This document shows, piece after piece, positions 8,074 to 16,099 of a stretch of 32,481 nt of DNA (position 1 is its first letter; every line of letters begins with the position of its first letter). The translations under genes and the position numbers were made by a program. The DNA is from Paraktedonobacter sp035294465 (GTDB lineage Bacteria > Chloroflexota > Ktedonobacteria > Ktedonobacterales > Ktedonobacteraceae), in contig DATGKW010000078.1 of the NCBI GenBank assembly GCA_035294465.1, forward strand, positions 1-32,481, written 5' to 3'. The notes below the pieces were generated by a model. The model was not told where the DNA came from and did no database searches. It was given only the letters and a program-made list of their open reading frames with translations.

Positions 8074-8110
8074 AAAGGCAAGCAGGCGAGCGTTTAGCCT
8101 GCTTGCCTTT
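8074..8110. terminator. 14-bp perfect hairpin between convergent genes
   Basis: The arms AAAGGCAAGCAGGC (8074-8087) and GCCTGCTTGCCTTT (8097-8110) pair perfectly around a 9-nt loop. The hairpin sits between the stop codons of two convergent genes and probably ends both transcripts, though neither side has a U-tract. Confidence 0.65.
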
Positions 8111-8124
8111 CTTGCGCTATGTAT

Positions 8125-8874
8125 TTATTGTGGCGCCTGGGGGTAAGGAGGATACGGGGGATACGGATTGTTCCCTGGCTGAGCTGGTGGATACGAAGCA
8201 CCCTGCTGTGAAGGATACTGCTGCGGTCCCTGATACGCCTGTCCGTAAGGATTTGGCTGCTCGTACGTGACGCTTGGCTGCTGGTAAGGCTGGTAGGGCT
8301 GAGCTCCGGTTGGCCCAATATTGAAGCCTGCATTCACCGCAGGTTTCTTGCTGATCATTGGGTAGATAAGAGCTGCGCCACCGATGATCAGACCGGCCAG
8401 GATTAGCCAGATCGATTTGAGCCACTCGTTGTCATAGAAGCCATTGGGGTTGGCGTTGTACTCAGCGGTGGTGTAGGTCGCCATGACATTCCCATTCTTG
8501 TCGTAGAACACCAGTTTTTCAATGGGGTGCGCCTCATTCACCGTGGTTCCATCGTCCAATTGCAGATCGACGCTGGTTGTATCGGTACGAGCTACGAAGC
8601 TGATCGAAGTAGAGTTGTCGATGTCGCTTTGAGCGATCGGAGGGTTGAAGTCTCCTTTAAGAGCCACGAAGTAGTCTGAGGACCCGTCAGCGTTAATATA
8701 TACGTTCCCTGTTGATTCGCCAGTTCCAATATGATAGGTCACGTTCGTCTGGCTGTTCTCGTAGGTTACTTGCTTCGAGGTCGCTCCCCAGATCAATCCG
8801 CCAATAACCAGAGCAGCTCCGATGATTATCAAGCCCCAGCGGTTTCTCAGAAGGATAATGGCTAAGCGAACCAT
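8125..8874 (-). CDS. Two-TM membrane protein with Pro/Tyr/Gln-rich tail, paralogue of the next gene
   Basis: I chose ATG 8874, which gives 249 residues, because a GGAAAGGAAAG site precedes it; the frame extends further only through non-ATG starts. A membrane helix at about 12-31 (GLIIIGAALVIGGLIWG) is followed by a non-cytoplasmic beta-rich domain, a second helix at about 156-180 (IWLILAGLIIGGAALIY), and a low-complexity tail of PYQPYQQP/YPPYP units. The HPIEKLVFYDKNG and AEYNANPNGFY segments recur almost unchanged in the protein encoded at 9034-9702, so the two are tandem paralogues with diverged tails. Function is unknown. The soluble domain may bind a ligand at the cell surface, and the tail resembles those of secretion- or cytoskeleton-linked membrane proteins. 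Confidence 0.85.
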   Translation of the reverse strand: MVRLAIILLRNRWGLIIIGAALVIGGLIWGATSKQVTYENSQTNVTYHIGTGESTGNVYINADGSSDYFVALKGDFNPPIAQSDIDNSTSISFVARTDTTSVDLQLDDGTTVNEAHPIEKLVFYDKNGNVMATYTTAEYNANPNGFYDNEWLKSIWLILAGLIIGGAALIYPMISKKPAVNAGFNIGPTGAQPYQPYQQPSVTYEQPNPYGQAYQGPQQYPSQQGASYPPAQPGNNPYPPYPPYPQAPQ

Positions 8875-9033
8875 AGAAAAATTCTTTCCTTTCCGTGGAG
8901 GAATATACCCAGAACAAAACAGTTTTTTCAGAAAAACGTACTGGAATATTGCAAGGCTTATATTACCATATACCAATATATATGACTATGATCCTGGTCA
9001 CATTTTCTCCCGGCAAAAAGGTTTAGAAGGCGT

Positions 9034-9702
9034 TTAGCCTTCGCCTAACTCACGGGCAAAAGGCGATGGCGCTGTTTCGAGCGCGGCCAGTTGCGCTGCC
9101 CTGTCTTGCTTCTGGCGGTGTCTCCTGCGCAGGATGAAGAAAAGTCCGCCGCCTATGCACAACGCTCCCGCGGCAATGAGCAGGCTGGCATACGGCCAGT
9201 TATTGATCGTGTATCCATTGGGGTTACCGGAATATTCAGCATTGACGTAGGTCAGCGAGCTTTGATGGTTCGGGCTATAGAACACCACCTTTTCAATTGG
9301 ATGAGCCGTGTTAACGAATGTGCCTGTACCCCGTATCTGGGCGTTGATCGTTACGACGTTGGTGCTGGCGATAAAGCTGAAAGCGTTGGATGAATGCATA
9401 TCGCTGAGGATAGTTGCGGTGTCAACAAAAGGAGTGTAGTCAGGGATATGCATAACATAATACTTATCGGTGCCCTCTTGCTGAAAGAGAATGAACCCGT
9501 TATCATCGCTTAGATACGCGTGATAAAGCCCTTGCCCGCCCTGGACATAGGCGACTGTGTGTGAATTCAAGCCCCAGATCAGCCCGCCAATAAGCAGGCC
9601 AGTGCCGATAATTATCCAGCCTACACTGGTTGTGACCAGGAGCAAAAACAAGCGCGGTATCTCGGCTCCTGTTGTTCTTGATCCTCTAACCCTGATGATC
9701 AT
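9034..9702 (-). CDS. Two-TM membrane protein, paralogue of the downstream gene
   Basis: This 222-residue protein starts at ATG 9702 behind AAAAGGAGC. A first helix at about 22-45 (TSVGWIIIGTGLLIGGLIWGL) matches the paralogue's GGLIWG end. A beta-rich middle follows, with TAHPIEKVVFYSPN and AEYSGNPNGYTINNW, then a helix at about 167-190 and a basic cytoplasmic tail (RRRHRQKQDR) in place of the Pro-rich tail of its sister. It lies 159 nt upstream of the sister gene on the same strand, probably one transcript. A short GAAGGC/GCCTTC hairpin overlaps its end. The family is not recognised. Conservation of the extracellular HPIEK and NPNG motifs between copies suggests these carry the function. Confidence 0.85.
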   Translation of the reverse strand: MIIRVRGSRTTGAEIPRLFLLLVTTSVGWIIIGTGLLIGGLIWGLNSHTVAYVQGGQGLYHAYLSDDNGFILFQQEGTDKYYVMHIPDYTPFVDTATILSDMHSSNAFSFIASTNVVTINAQIRGTGTFVNTAHPIEKVVFYSPNHQSSLTYVNAEYSGNPNGYTINNWPYASLLIAAGALCIGGGLFFILRRRHRQKQDRAAQLAALETAPSPFARELGEG

Positions 9703-9857
9703 CCATGTAAGCTCCTTTTACTCATATGAAGTGGCCTCTGTCTGCTCTTCCGAGAGGCCCATGCTGTTCCATCTGGAAACTTCCATTGCCTCTTCTATGC
9801 TAGCATGGGCATTTCACAGATTGGCTATGCAATTATACAATAACTCAGCAGTTTTGC

Positions 9858-10709
9858 CTAGATCCTGGACAAGACCTGCTGTGTGCTGGCAAATTCATGT
9901 TCCTCCTGCTCTCGCAACCCTTCAAATAGATCGTGCTCCACTTTGCGCCCGCCATTAACCAGGCTGTAGGCCCGGTAATATTCCTGAGATCCCCAGAGCC
10001 TGCGATGCTCGGCCTCAGATAAGCGCTGGAGGATGTGCCGGGCGGGAATCTGAGTCTGGTGGCAGCAGACTGCTTCCCAGACAGGCCGCCAGTAGTTGCT
10101 AGTGTCCAGTCGTGTAGTGATTGCCCAGTTTGTCCAGGGCAGAGCGCGTCGCTCCTGACCATCGATCTGCATCACCAGGTCGCCGAAGATGGGCATATAG
10201 TTTTCCAGCCAGTCTCTGGTCGCCGTTCTATAATAAAACTTCGAGACGCGATGAGGCTTTTGCCCTCTGGTAGGAGCGTATGCGGCGTCGGCGGCGCATA
10301 CGATAGCGGAGGTCGCAAGCTGAGAGATCGCAATATGATCGGGATGGCCGTAAAGTCCCTCCGGCCCAAAGGTTACGACCACGTGCGGTCGTATCTGCCG
10401 CAACAGGCGCACGATTCTGGCGATAGCTTCACCTTCCTCCGCCTGATCCAGTTCACCATCAATGTAATCCAGAAAAGCCAGATAGGAGGTGCCGAGCGCT
10501 CGGCAGGCGTTACGCAGTTCACTCTCGCGAATACGTCCCAGGGTTTGCTCGCCTGGATACTCGCTCGGATGGCCAAACCAGCCCCGCTCGCCCCGTGTAG
10601 CCACAATAAGCGAAGTTTCTATACCTTGCCGGGCATATTTTGCCAGCGTCCCTCCAAGTGCCAATGACTCATCATCTGGATGCGCCAGGATACATGTAAG
10701 TTTCAACAT
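9858..10709 (-). CDS. PIG-L/LmbE family deacetylase
   Basis: The 283-residue product starts at ATG 10709, six nt after AAAGGTG; a longer frame upstream lacks a good site. AHPDDE at 9-14 and GHPDHIAIS at 121-129 are the zinc-binding and catalytic motifs of the GlcNAc-PI de-N-acetylase (PIG-L/LmbE) family, and the fold pattern (VATRGERGW, RESELRNACRALG) agrees. Members remove N-acetyl groups from GlcNAc-type sugars in low-molecular-weight thiol (mycothiol, bacillithiol), antibiotic or cell-wall precursor pathways. The substrate here is unknown; no thiol-biosynthesis partner is adjacent. It is a single-gene unit as far as can be seen. Confidence 0.92.
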   Translation of the reverse strand: MLKLTCILAHPDDESLALGGTLAKYARQGIETSLIVATRGERGWFGHPSEYPGEQTLGRIRESELRNACRALGTSYLAFLDYIDGELDQAEEGEAIARIVRLLRQIRPHVVVTFGPEGLYGHPDHIAISQLATSAIVCAADAAYAPTRGQKPHRVSKFYYRTATRDWLENYMPIFGDLVMQIDGQERRALPWTNWAITTRLDTSNYWRPVWEAVCCHQTQIPARHILQRLSEAEHRRLWGSQEYYRAYSLVNGGRKVEHDLFEGLREQEEHEFASTQQVLSRI

Positions 10710-11091
10710 GAAGAACACCTTTCTCCCTTGTATTCTCAGAAGAATGTACATTATTGCGTGAAAGTATCTATGAAGAACGGAAACAGTCATAGAGAACTAA
10801 TTTGTCATATCTTCCCCTGATTTATCGGAAAGCGCCGGCTTTGCAACAATCCTGCCAGGACCGCACCTGCCCTACAGATGTAGCAGGTGTTCTGTCGCGA
10901 TGGCGCGTTGACGGCCTGGTCACTGCTCCATGCAAAAGCGAGACAGGACCCAATGAGATCAGCTCTCCAGGCCATATTTCACGAGCAAGCGCGAGGAAAA
11001 GCCAATGCATCCTGGCGGCAGGCTGCAAGCGTCGCGGGTGAGCGCTCAGCTAAAGATGGGAGTTTGTATTTGGAAAACGCTTAGGAGAAAG
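10710..11091. other. Long intergenic stretch with potential RNA structure, no convincing gene
   Basis: Short frames here on both strands lack ribosome binding sites and look non-coding. A hairpin CACCTGC..TACA-GA-TGTA..GCAGGTG occupies 10864-10889, and other GC-rich inverted segments occur. Because a strong minus-strand promoter lies at 11347-11375, this stretch could be the downstream part of a small-peptide transcript or a long leader of the deacetylase gene. No known riboswitch or structural RNA consensus was recognised. Confidence 0.35.
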
Positions 11092-11274
11092 TTAACAACA
11101 ACACAAGCACACGTAGTGGTAGTGGCAGTTCTGGCGGAGAAAATGATCGGAGAGAGCGCAGGTCAGGCTCCATAAGCCTGGCGTTTGCGCGGAAGCTAGC
11201 GTCTGAAATGTGTGTTCGGCTATCTCCCTGAGAGACGAATGGCCAGCAGGGAGACTCTGCGATCCCTGGTCCAT
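11092..11274 (-). CDS. Candidate 60-aa peptide with Cys-rich C-terminus
   Basis: An ATG frame of 60 residues is preceded by AAAGAGGT (complement of 11281-11288) with a 6-nt spacer, and about 65 nt downstream of the expected start of a TTGACA-17-TATACT promoter. The N-terminal half (MDQGSQSLPAGHSSLREIA) is polar. The C-terminus carries all six Cys, ending NCHYHYVCLCCC. The layout of polar leader plus Cys/His/Ser/Thr-rich tail resembles a RiPP precursor or a metal-binding peptide. No modification enzyme is adjacent; the nearest minus-strand gene is the PIG-L deacetylase. Codon-level support is weak and a longer overlapping frame exists, so the promoter and ribosome binding site are the main evidence. 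Confidence 0.4.
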   Translation of the reverse strand: MDQGSQSLPAGHSSLREIAEHTFQTLASAQTPGLWSLTCALSDHFLRQNCHYHYVCLCCC

Positions 11275-11346
11275 CTAAAAACCTCTTTCTTACGAAAACA
11301 TACCCTGGCTTTGCACGCACAACGCACTCAAGCCCTGGTTGGTTCC

Positions 11347-11375
11347 AGTATAGGGAGCAAAATTCGCTCTGTCAA
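11347..11375 (-). promoter_or_regulatory. Near-consensus sigma-A promoter, leftward
   Basis: On the minus strand TTGACA (11370-11375), a 17-nt spacer and TATACT (11347-11352) form one of the best promoters in the window. It points away from smc, towards the candidate 60-residue peptide and eventually the deacetylase gene. Expected transcription start is near 11340. Confidence 0.65.
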
Positions 11376-11482
11376 GTTATAGAAACAAATATACTTATGA
11401 GTGTACCTACTCGACGATGGCCGGTTAACTGTGTTATCATCCCCCCAGGCAAAACATATACTGTACTGGAAGGTAAGTTGCA

Positions 11483-14400
11483 GTGTATTTAAAACGCTTG
11501 GAAATGCTGGGCTTCAAGAGCTTCGCCAATAAGACGCTGCTGGAGTTCAGTCCCGGTATTACCGCAATAGTTGGTCCAAACGGAGCTGGGAAATCCAATG
11601 TCGCGGACGCCGTGCGCTGGGTGCTGGGCGAGCAGAGCATGCGACAGTTGCGAGGCAGGAAAAGTGATGACATTATTTTCGTCGGTGGTCAGGGCCGCTC
11701 GTCGCAGGGTATGGCCGAGGTCTCTCTGACCATCGATAACAGTACCGGCTGGGTGCCTTCCGACTATAGCGAAATAACGGTTACGCGCCGCTCCTACCGT
11801 TCCGGCGAAAACGAGTATTTAATTAATAGGCAAAAAGTGCGCTTGAAAGATCTTCTGCTTCTGCTGGCCCAGGCGCGGATCGGCCACGATTCCTATACTG
11901 TTGTAGGTCAGGGCGCGATAGATGCGGCCCTGAGCTTGCGAGCAGAGGAACGGCGGGGCCTGTTCGAGGATGCGGCGGGCATTCGTCCCTACCAGGTTCA
12001 GCGCGCCGAGGCCGAGGGTCGCCTGCGCGCAACCGAACAGAATCTAGAACGCCTGCGTGATATCGTGAGCGAGATCGAGCCGCGCCTGGAGCCACTGGCC
12101 GAGCAGGCGCGACGCGCGCTTGAACATCAACGGCTCGATAGCGAATTGCAGGAAGTTCTCCTTACCTGGTATGCCCTGCAATGGCGTCGTCTACGCGCCG
12201 GGCGGGAGCGCATGGAACAGGCCGAGCGAGAACAAGCCCGTCTAGTGCAGCAGAAGGAACGGGCGCTGCACGAGATAGAGGAGCGCAGGAGTAGTTTGCG
12301 TAACCACCGTCAGCAGGCTCAGGTAAAGATCGTGGAGGCGCGTGACGCTCTAAGTGAAGCCGGCGATGCCGTGAAGCTCATTGAGCGCGACCTGGCCGTC
12401 AGCCGAGAGCGCATGGTTGGCCTGGAGCGCCAGCGCGGCGAGCAACAGCAGGAGGAGAAGCGCCTGCGCGAACGCTTAATCGCGCTGAAACAACAGTTAA
12501 TCGACCTGGAGGAGCAATGCGACCTGGCCGACGAGGCTATCGATAAGGATGCCGTTGATCTGGCGACCCGCGAGGGCGAGGTCGCGAAAGCGCAGAAAGA
12601 GTTCGAGATGGATCAGAGCCGCCTGCGCGCTGCCCAGAGCGATCTGGTCCAGGTCCAGGCGCGCCTGGGAGCGAGCCAGTCCGATCTGGGCCGCCAGCAG
12701 AAACATCTGGGCGACCGCAATAGTCTGCTGGCCTCGCGCCGTGACGCCATCGCGCAAGCGCAGCAGGTGCTGCGTACTCTGGAGACGCGGCTGGTTGATG
12801 AGCGCGCCCGGCTGGCCACAGCGCGCAACGAAGAGCAGCAGATTACGCAGCGCAAGCAGTCGGTGACTCGCGCGATTGCTGATGCCCAGCAGGAGATGGA
12901 GCGCCTGAAGACCTCGCTTGCCGAGGCCGAACGTCAGCGCCGCGCGATTGCGGACCGTCTGAATATGCTGAAAAACTGGCGCCAGAGCTTGAGTGGCTAT
13001 AGCGATGGAGTGCGCGCCCTGCTGCGCGCGCCCCAGGGCAGGCTGCCGGGGCTGCTGGGGCCAGTGCCGCACCTGGGGATTGCGCCCAGGGGCCAGGAGC
13101 TTGCTCTGGAAGCCGCACTTGGCCCATATTTGCAAGCTGTAGTCGTCGAGACGTTTGAGCAGGCGCGCGCCTGCCTGGAGTACTTGCAGACCGCGAAGGC
13201 TGGCAAGGCAATGGTTGCCTGGCTTGAGCGCGTCGGCTCTCCGCTGGATATTTCTGACTCTCAGGCCGAACGCGAGAGTGCCGCGCTGAGCCGCTTGTTC
13301 GATGAACATCCCGATTTAAGAGCGCGTGTAACCGGACTGGCTTGGCGTTCTATCCAGTGTGAGCCCCGCTATGCACCCTTGTTTCGTACCATCTTGCGCG
13401 GTGTGCTGGTCGTCGAGGATCTGGATACGGCTCGTGATCTTCTAGACATCTTTGCTCAGCCGTTCGCGACGGATGCCTACCCGCGTGTTGAACGGCTGGT
13501 TACTTTGCATGGTGAGGTGCTGCATATCGAAGGTTGGATAACAGGAGGCAATGACAAAGATGGAGGCCAGCAGGGCTTGCTAGCCTACGAGCGCGAATTG
13601 CGCGAGTTGCCCCGCCAGTTGGATGAACATGTGGCCTTGATCGAGCAAATCAACGATTTGCTCAGCGAGGCTCAGCGTACGCAGGAGGGGCGCAGGGCCG
13701 AGTTGAGCAGCGTCGAGAAAGAACTGCAAAAGGTCGTATCGCGTATCAGTGAGTTAAATAAGGCGGTAGCGGCAACTCAGCGTGAGCAAGATCGCCTGCG
13801 CGGCGAACTGCAAGGCGCGAGTGCGATTGAGCAGCAACTGGCCGCTGAAATCGCTGGCCTTGAGCAAGAGATCCAAGCCACGATAGAACGGGTGCATGCC
13901 CACGAGAAATCACAGCGTGAGCTAAGCGGACTGGTGGGCGAGTTACAGCAGGAGGTAGAGGAGCGCACTGTGGCCTTTCGCCGTCAGCAGGATGAACTGG
14001 GCAAGGCCCGCACGGCTCTCGCAGTCAAGCGCCAGGAAGCCAGGGCTTTGCGCCAGCAACTGGCCTCGCAACAAAATCAGGCCCAGGACCTGCGCGCGCA
14101 GATCGATCAGCGTGTGACGCGTATCAAAGAGGCCGACGAACGCTATCTCGCGCTCCAGCAGACTGTTGAGCAGTATCAGGCCGCGCTTGCCAAAGCTCAG
14201 CAGCGCGTGCAGACGCAAGAGGAGCTCTTACACCAGGTCGAGGAGGAAGCTGCCGAGCTAGATGAGCAGATCGGCTCATTGGAGCAAAAGACCCAACAGC
14301 TGCGTCAGGAACTGACCGAACTGGAGCTTGCCTATCGCAAATGCCTGCTGGACAGTCAGAAGGCCCGCGATGCCGTCGAGAGTCTGCTAGAACAGCTAAA

Positions 14401-15262
14401 AGAAGAAATGGGCATTACCGACCCGCACGAACTGGCCCGCTATGCTACGACTGAACTGACTGAAACCGTAAAGCGCAACGAGAGCGCCGAAGCTGGGGCG
14501 ACACAGAAAATCGAGGCGGGTGAAGCTCTGTCTGAAGAGGAAGAGGCAGAGCTACGCAAACTGCGTCGGCGTGTTGATGCCCTGCGCAGTAAGCTCAAGG
14601 CTCTGGGTGGCAGCGACCCCGAGGCCCCTCAGCAATACGAAGAGACGCGTACTCGCTACGAGTTCCTGACTTCACAGATTGCCGATATGGATCAGGCTGC
14701 GCTCCAGCTGCGCTCGATTATTAGCCAGCTCGATGTCACGATGGCGCGGCAATTTGAGACGACCTTTCAAGCCATCAATGCGCGTTTCCGCGAAAACTTT
14801 GTGACTCTGTTTAAAGGTGGGAGCGCCCGCCTGGAACTGACTACGGCCAGAGGCGACGAAGAGAATGGTAATGGAGAAGATGCCAGCGCGAGGGGCATGC
14901 CCACAGGCGTCGAAGTTATCGTCCAGCCGCCCGGTAAGAAAGTCCAGGATCTTGTGCTGCTCTCCGGTGGCGAGCGGGCGCTGGTCTCGGCAGCGCTGCT
15001 CTTCTCGCTGTTGGAGATCAACCCACCTCCATTCTGCCTGCTGGATGAAGTGGACGCGGCCCTTGACGAATCCAACGTCAATCGCTTCTGCGATATTCTA
15101 CGCCGCCTGGCCCAGCGCACGCAGTTTATCGTTATCACGCATAACCGTGTCACCATGACTTCCGCGCAGGCTCTTTATGGAGTCTCCATGGGCAGCGACA
15201 GCGTCTCGCGTTTGCTCTCGCTGAAACTAGAGGAGGCGCACGCCGTGGCGGGTCAGCGCTAA
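11483..15262 (+). CDS. smc: Chromosome segregation protein SMC
   Basis: The 1259-residue product is a full-length bacterial SMC ATPase. Walker A GPNGAGKSN is at 31-39. Long heptad-rich coiled coils cover about 165-500 and 690-1040. The hinge lies at about 510-690 (LPGLLGPVPHLG through LHIEGWITGGN). The C-terminal head has signature LLSGGERAL near 1159, Walker B CLLDEVDAALD near 1186, and the H-loop VITHNR. SMC dimerises at the hinge and, with ScpA and ScpB, compacts and segregates the chromosome; those partners are not in this window. The start is GTG (a VYLKRLEMLGFKSF-type N-terminus fits the family), with GGAAGG about 9 nt upstream. No gene overlaps it on either end, so it is likely transcribed alone. 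Confidence 0.98.
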   Translation: MYLKRLEMLGFKSFANKTLLEFSPGITAIVGPNGAGKSNVADAVRWVLGEQSMRQLRGRKSDDIIFVGGQGRSSQGMAEVSLTIDNSTGWVPSDYSEITVTRRSYRSGENEYLINRQKVRLKDLLLLLAQARIGHDSYTVVGQGAIDAALSLRAEERRGLFEDAAGIRPYQVQRAEAEGRLRATEQNLERLRDIVSEIEPRLEPLAEQARRALEHQRLDSELQEVLLTWYALQWRRLRAGRERMEQAEREQARLVQQKERALHEIEERRSSLRNHRQQAQVKIVEARDALSEAGDAVKLIERDLAVSRERMVGLERQRGEQQQEEKRLRERLIALKQQLIDLEEQCDLADEAIDKDAVDLATREGEVAKAQKEFEMDQSRLRAAQSDLVQVQARLGASQSDLGRQQKHLGDRNSLLASRRDAIAQAQQVLRTLETRLVDERARLATARNEEQQITQRKQSVTRAIADAQQEMERLKTSLAEAERQRRAIADRLNMLKNWRQSLSGYSDGVRALLRAPQGRLPGLLGPVPHLGIAPRGQELALEAALGPYLQAVVVETFEQARACLEYLQTAKAGKAMVAWLERVGSPLDISDSQAERESAALSRLFDEHPDLRARVTGLAWRSIQCEPRYAPLFRTILRGVLVVEDLDTARDLLDIFAQPFATDAYPRVERLVTLHGEVLHIEGWITGGNDKDGGQQGLLAYERELRELPRQLDEHVALIEQINDLLSEAQRTQEGRRAELSSVEKELQKVVSRISELNKAVAATQREQDRLRGELQGASAIEQQLAAEIAGLEQEIQATIERVHAHEKSQRELSGLVGELQQEVEERTVAFRRQQDELGKARTALAVKRQEARALRQQLASQQNQAQDLRAQIDQRVTRIKEADERYLALQQTVEQYQAALAKAQQRVQTQEELLHQVEEEAAELDEQIGSLEQKTQQLRQELTELELAYRKCLLDSQKARDAVESLLEQLKEEMGITDPHELARYATTELTETVKRNESAEAGATQKIEAGEALSEEEEAELRKLRRRVDALRSKLKALGGSDPEAPQQYEETRTRYEFLTSQIADMDQAALQLRSIISQLDVTMARQFETTFQAINARFRENFVTLFKGGSARLELTTARGDEENGNGEDASARGMPTGVEVIVQPPGKKVQDLVLLSGGERALVSAALLFSLLEINPPPFCLLDEVDAALDESNVNRFCDILRRLAQRTQFIVITHNRVTMTSAQALYGVSMGSDSVSRLLSLKLEEAHAVAGQR

Positions 15263-15352
15263 ATAAGTTGGTAAGCAGGTGTATCTGCACGGGAAGGGTA
15301 TTTGCAAACTGGTTTTTGCTTGCAAAGTTGCCCTATATTTTCTTAGAGGACA

Positions 15353-15391
15353 ATCATGTCGCGGCATGATCCTCGCAGGTCCGATCCTGCG
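15353..15391. other. Two tandem short hairpins between smc and the cupredoxin gene
   Basis: ATCATG/CATGAT (15353-15358 and 15365-15370) and CGCAGG/CCTGCG (15374-15379 and 15386-15391) each form a 6-bp stem with a 6-nt loop. They lie just before the cupredoxin ribosome binding site, about 90 nt after the smc stop, and could end the smc transcript or affect translation of the next gene. Confidence 0.35.
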
Positions 15392-15417
15392 TTAGAACTT
15401 TTTGAAGGGGTTTTTGT

Positions 15418-15810
15418 ATGTATAAAAAATTGCTGGCTGGAGTGATGCTCCTGGCGATTCTGACAACCATTCTGGCCGCCTGCAGCATTCACGATACAGG
15501 TGGAGGAGGAACGGCTGCTGGCCCAACGGTGCATATGGGCAATGCCAACTTTACCCAGAGTAGCATTACCATCAAGAAAGGCCAGTCGATCACGCTGATC
15601 GATGATGTCTCGACCGAGCATATTATTACTAACGGTGAGTGGAAGACCAGCAGTTCGCCCAGTCTTTTTAAGGAGAACGGCGCGCCAGTTTATAACCAGA
15701 CCTTTAACGGGAATGACTCTGGCACGCTTGGCCCATTTAATACCAGTGGCACCTTCCATTACTTATGTACAATCCATCCTGATATGAATCTGACGGTAAC
15801 GGTCCAGTAG
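15418..15810 (+). CDS. Cupredoxin-like (plastocyanin-type) lipoprotein
   Basis: The product has 130 residues. A lipoprotein signal peptide ends in the lipobox ILAAC with the lipidated Cys at 22, so the protein is anchored outside the membrane. The beta-sandwich domain begins at VHMGNANFTQSSITIKKGQSI and has the type-1 copper ligands: His in STEHIITNG, and the C-terminal loop LCTIHPDMNLTVTV supplying Cys, His and Met (CxxHxxM). Such proteins shuttle electrons or bind copper on the cell surface. GAAGGGG precedes the ATG. It stands alone, followed by an extraordinary 33-bp hairpin starting 23 nt after the stop. Confidence 0.92.
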   Translation: MYKKLLAGVMLLAILTTILAACSIHDTGGGGTAAGPTVHMGNANFTQSSITIKKGQSITLIDDVSTEHIITNGEWKTSSSPSLFKENGAPVYNQTFNGNDSGTLGPFNTSGTFHYLCTIHPDMNLTVTVQ

Positions 15811-15832
15811 GGCTACTGCCTTTCCTGCGAAC

Positions 15833-15907
15833 CTTGCGAGAGAAGAAGTGAGGAGAATGGATGAAGCCGCACATTTCATCCATTCTCCTCACTTCTTCTC
15901 TCGCAAG
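15833..15907. terminator. 33-bp perfect inverted repeat (hairpin) after the cupredoxin gene
   Basis: The left arm 15833-15865 and right arm 15875-15907 are perfect reverse complements over 33 bp, separated by the 9-nt loop GCCGCACAT. Position, 22 nt after a stop codon, suggests a transcript end or stabilising structure. It has no U-tract and is far longer than an ordinary intrinsic terminator. Confidence 0.6.
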
Positions 15908-16024
15908 TAGTTATGCAAATTCCAGACGGAAGCGTCTGGTAAGATCCCGCTATTCATTGCTTCAGAGACTATAGTACTTTTATGGTAGGAAGAAGGCGGT
16001 GAGAGTGCGGCTTACATCCCGGCA

Positions 16025-16033
16025 TGTTATACT
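16025..16033 (+). promoter_or_regulatory. Extended -10 promoter of the lipoprotein gene
   Basis: TG at 16025-16026, one base, then TATACT at 16028-16033 form an extended -10 element. There is no -35 box at the usual distance. Transcription would start near 16040, about 60 nt before the ATG. Confidence 0.45.
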
Positions 16034-16099
16034 GACCAGTGTAAAAAAAGAGAGAAAAAACGTTATAGCAAGTAAATAGATAAAGGTGGTTTTCGCTGT

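Noticed and set aside
10802..11084. Short frames on the + strand in the gap before smc
   Set aside because: No ribosome binding sites and no recognisable protein features.
11081..11320. 79-residue minus-strand frame overlapping the candidate 60-residue peptide
   Set aside because: No ATG start with a ribosome binding site; the shorter frame has better signals.
12497..13309. 270-residue open frame antisense to smc
   Set aside because: A shadow of the strong coding bias of smc; composition is Leu/Gln/Ala/Arg-rich with no domain.
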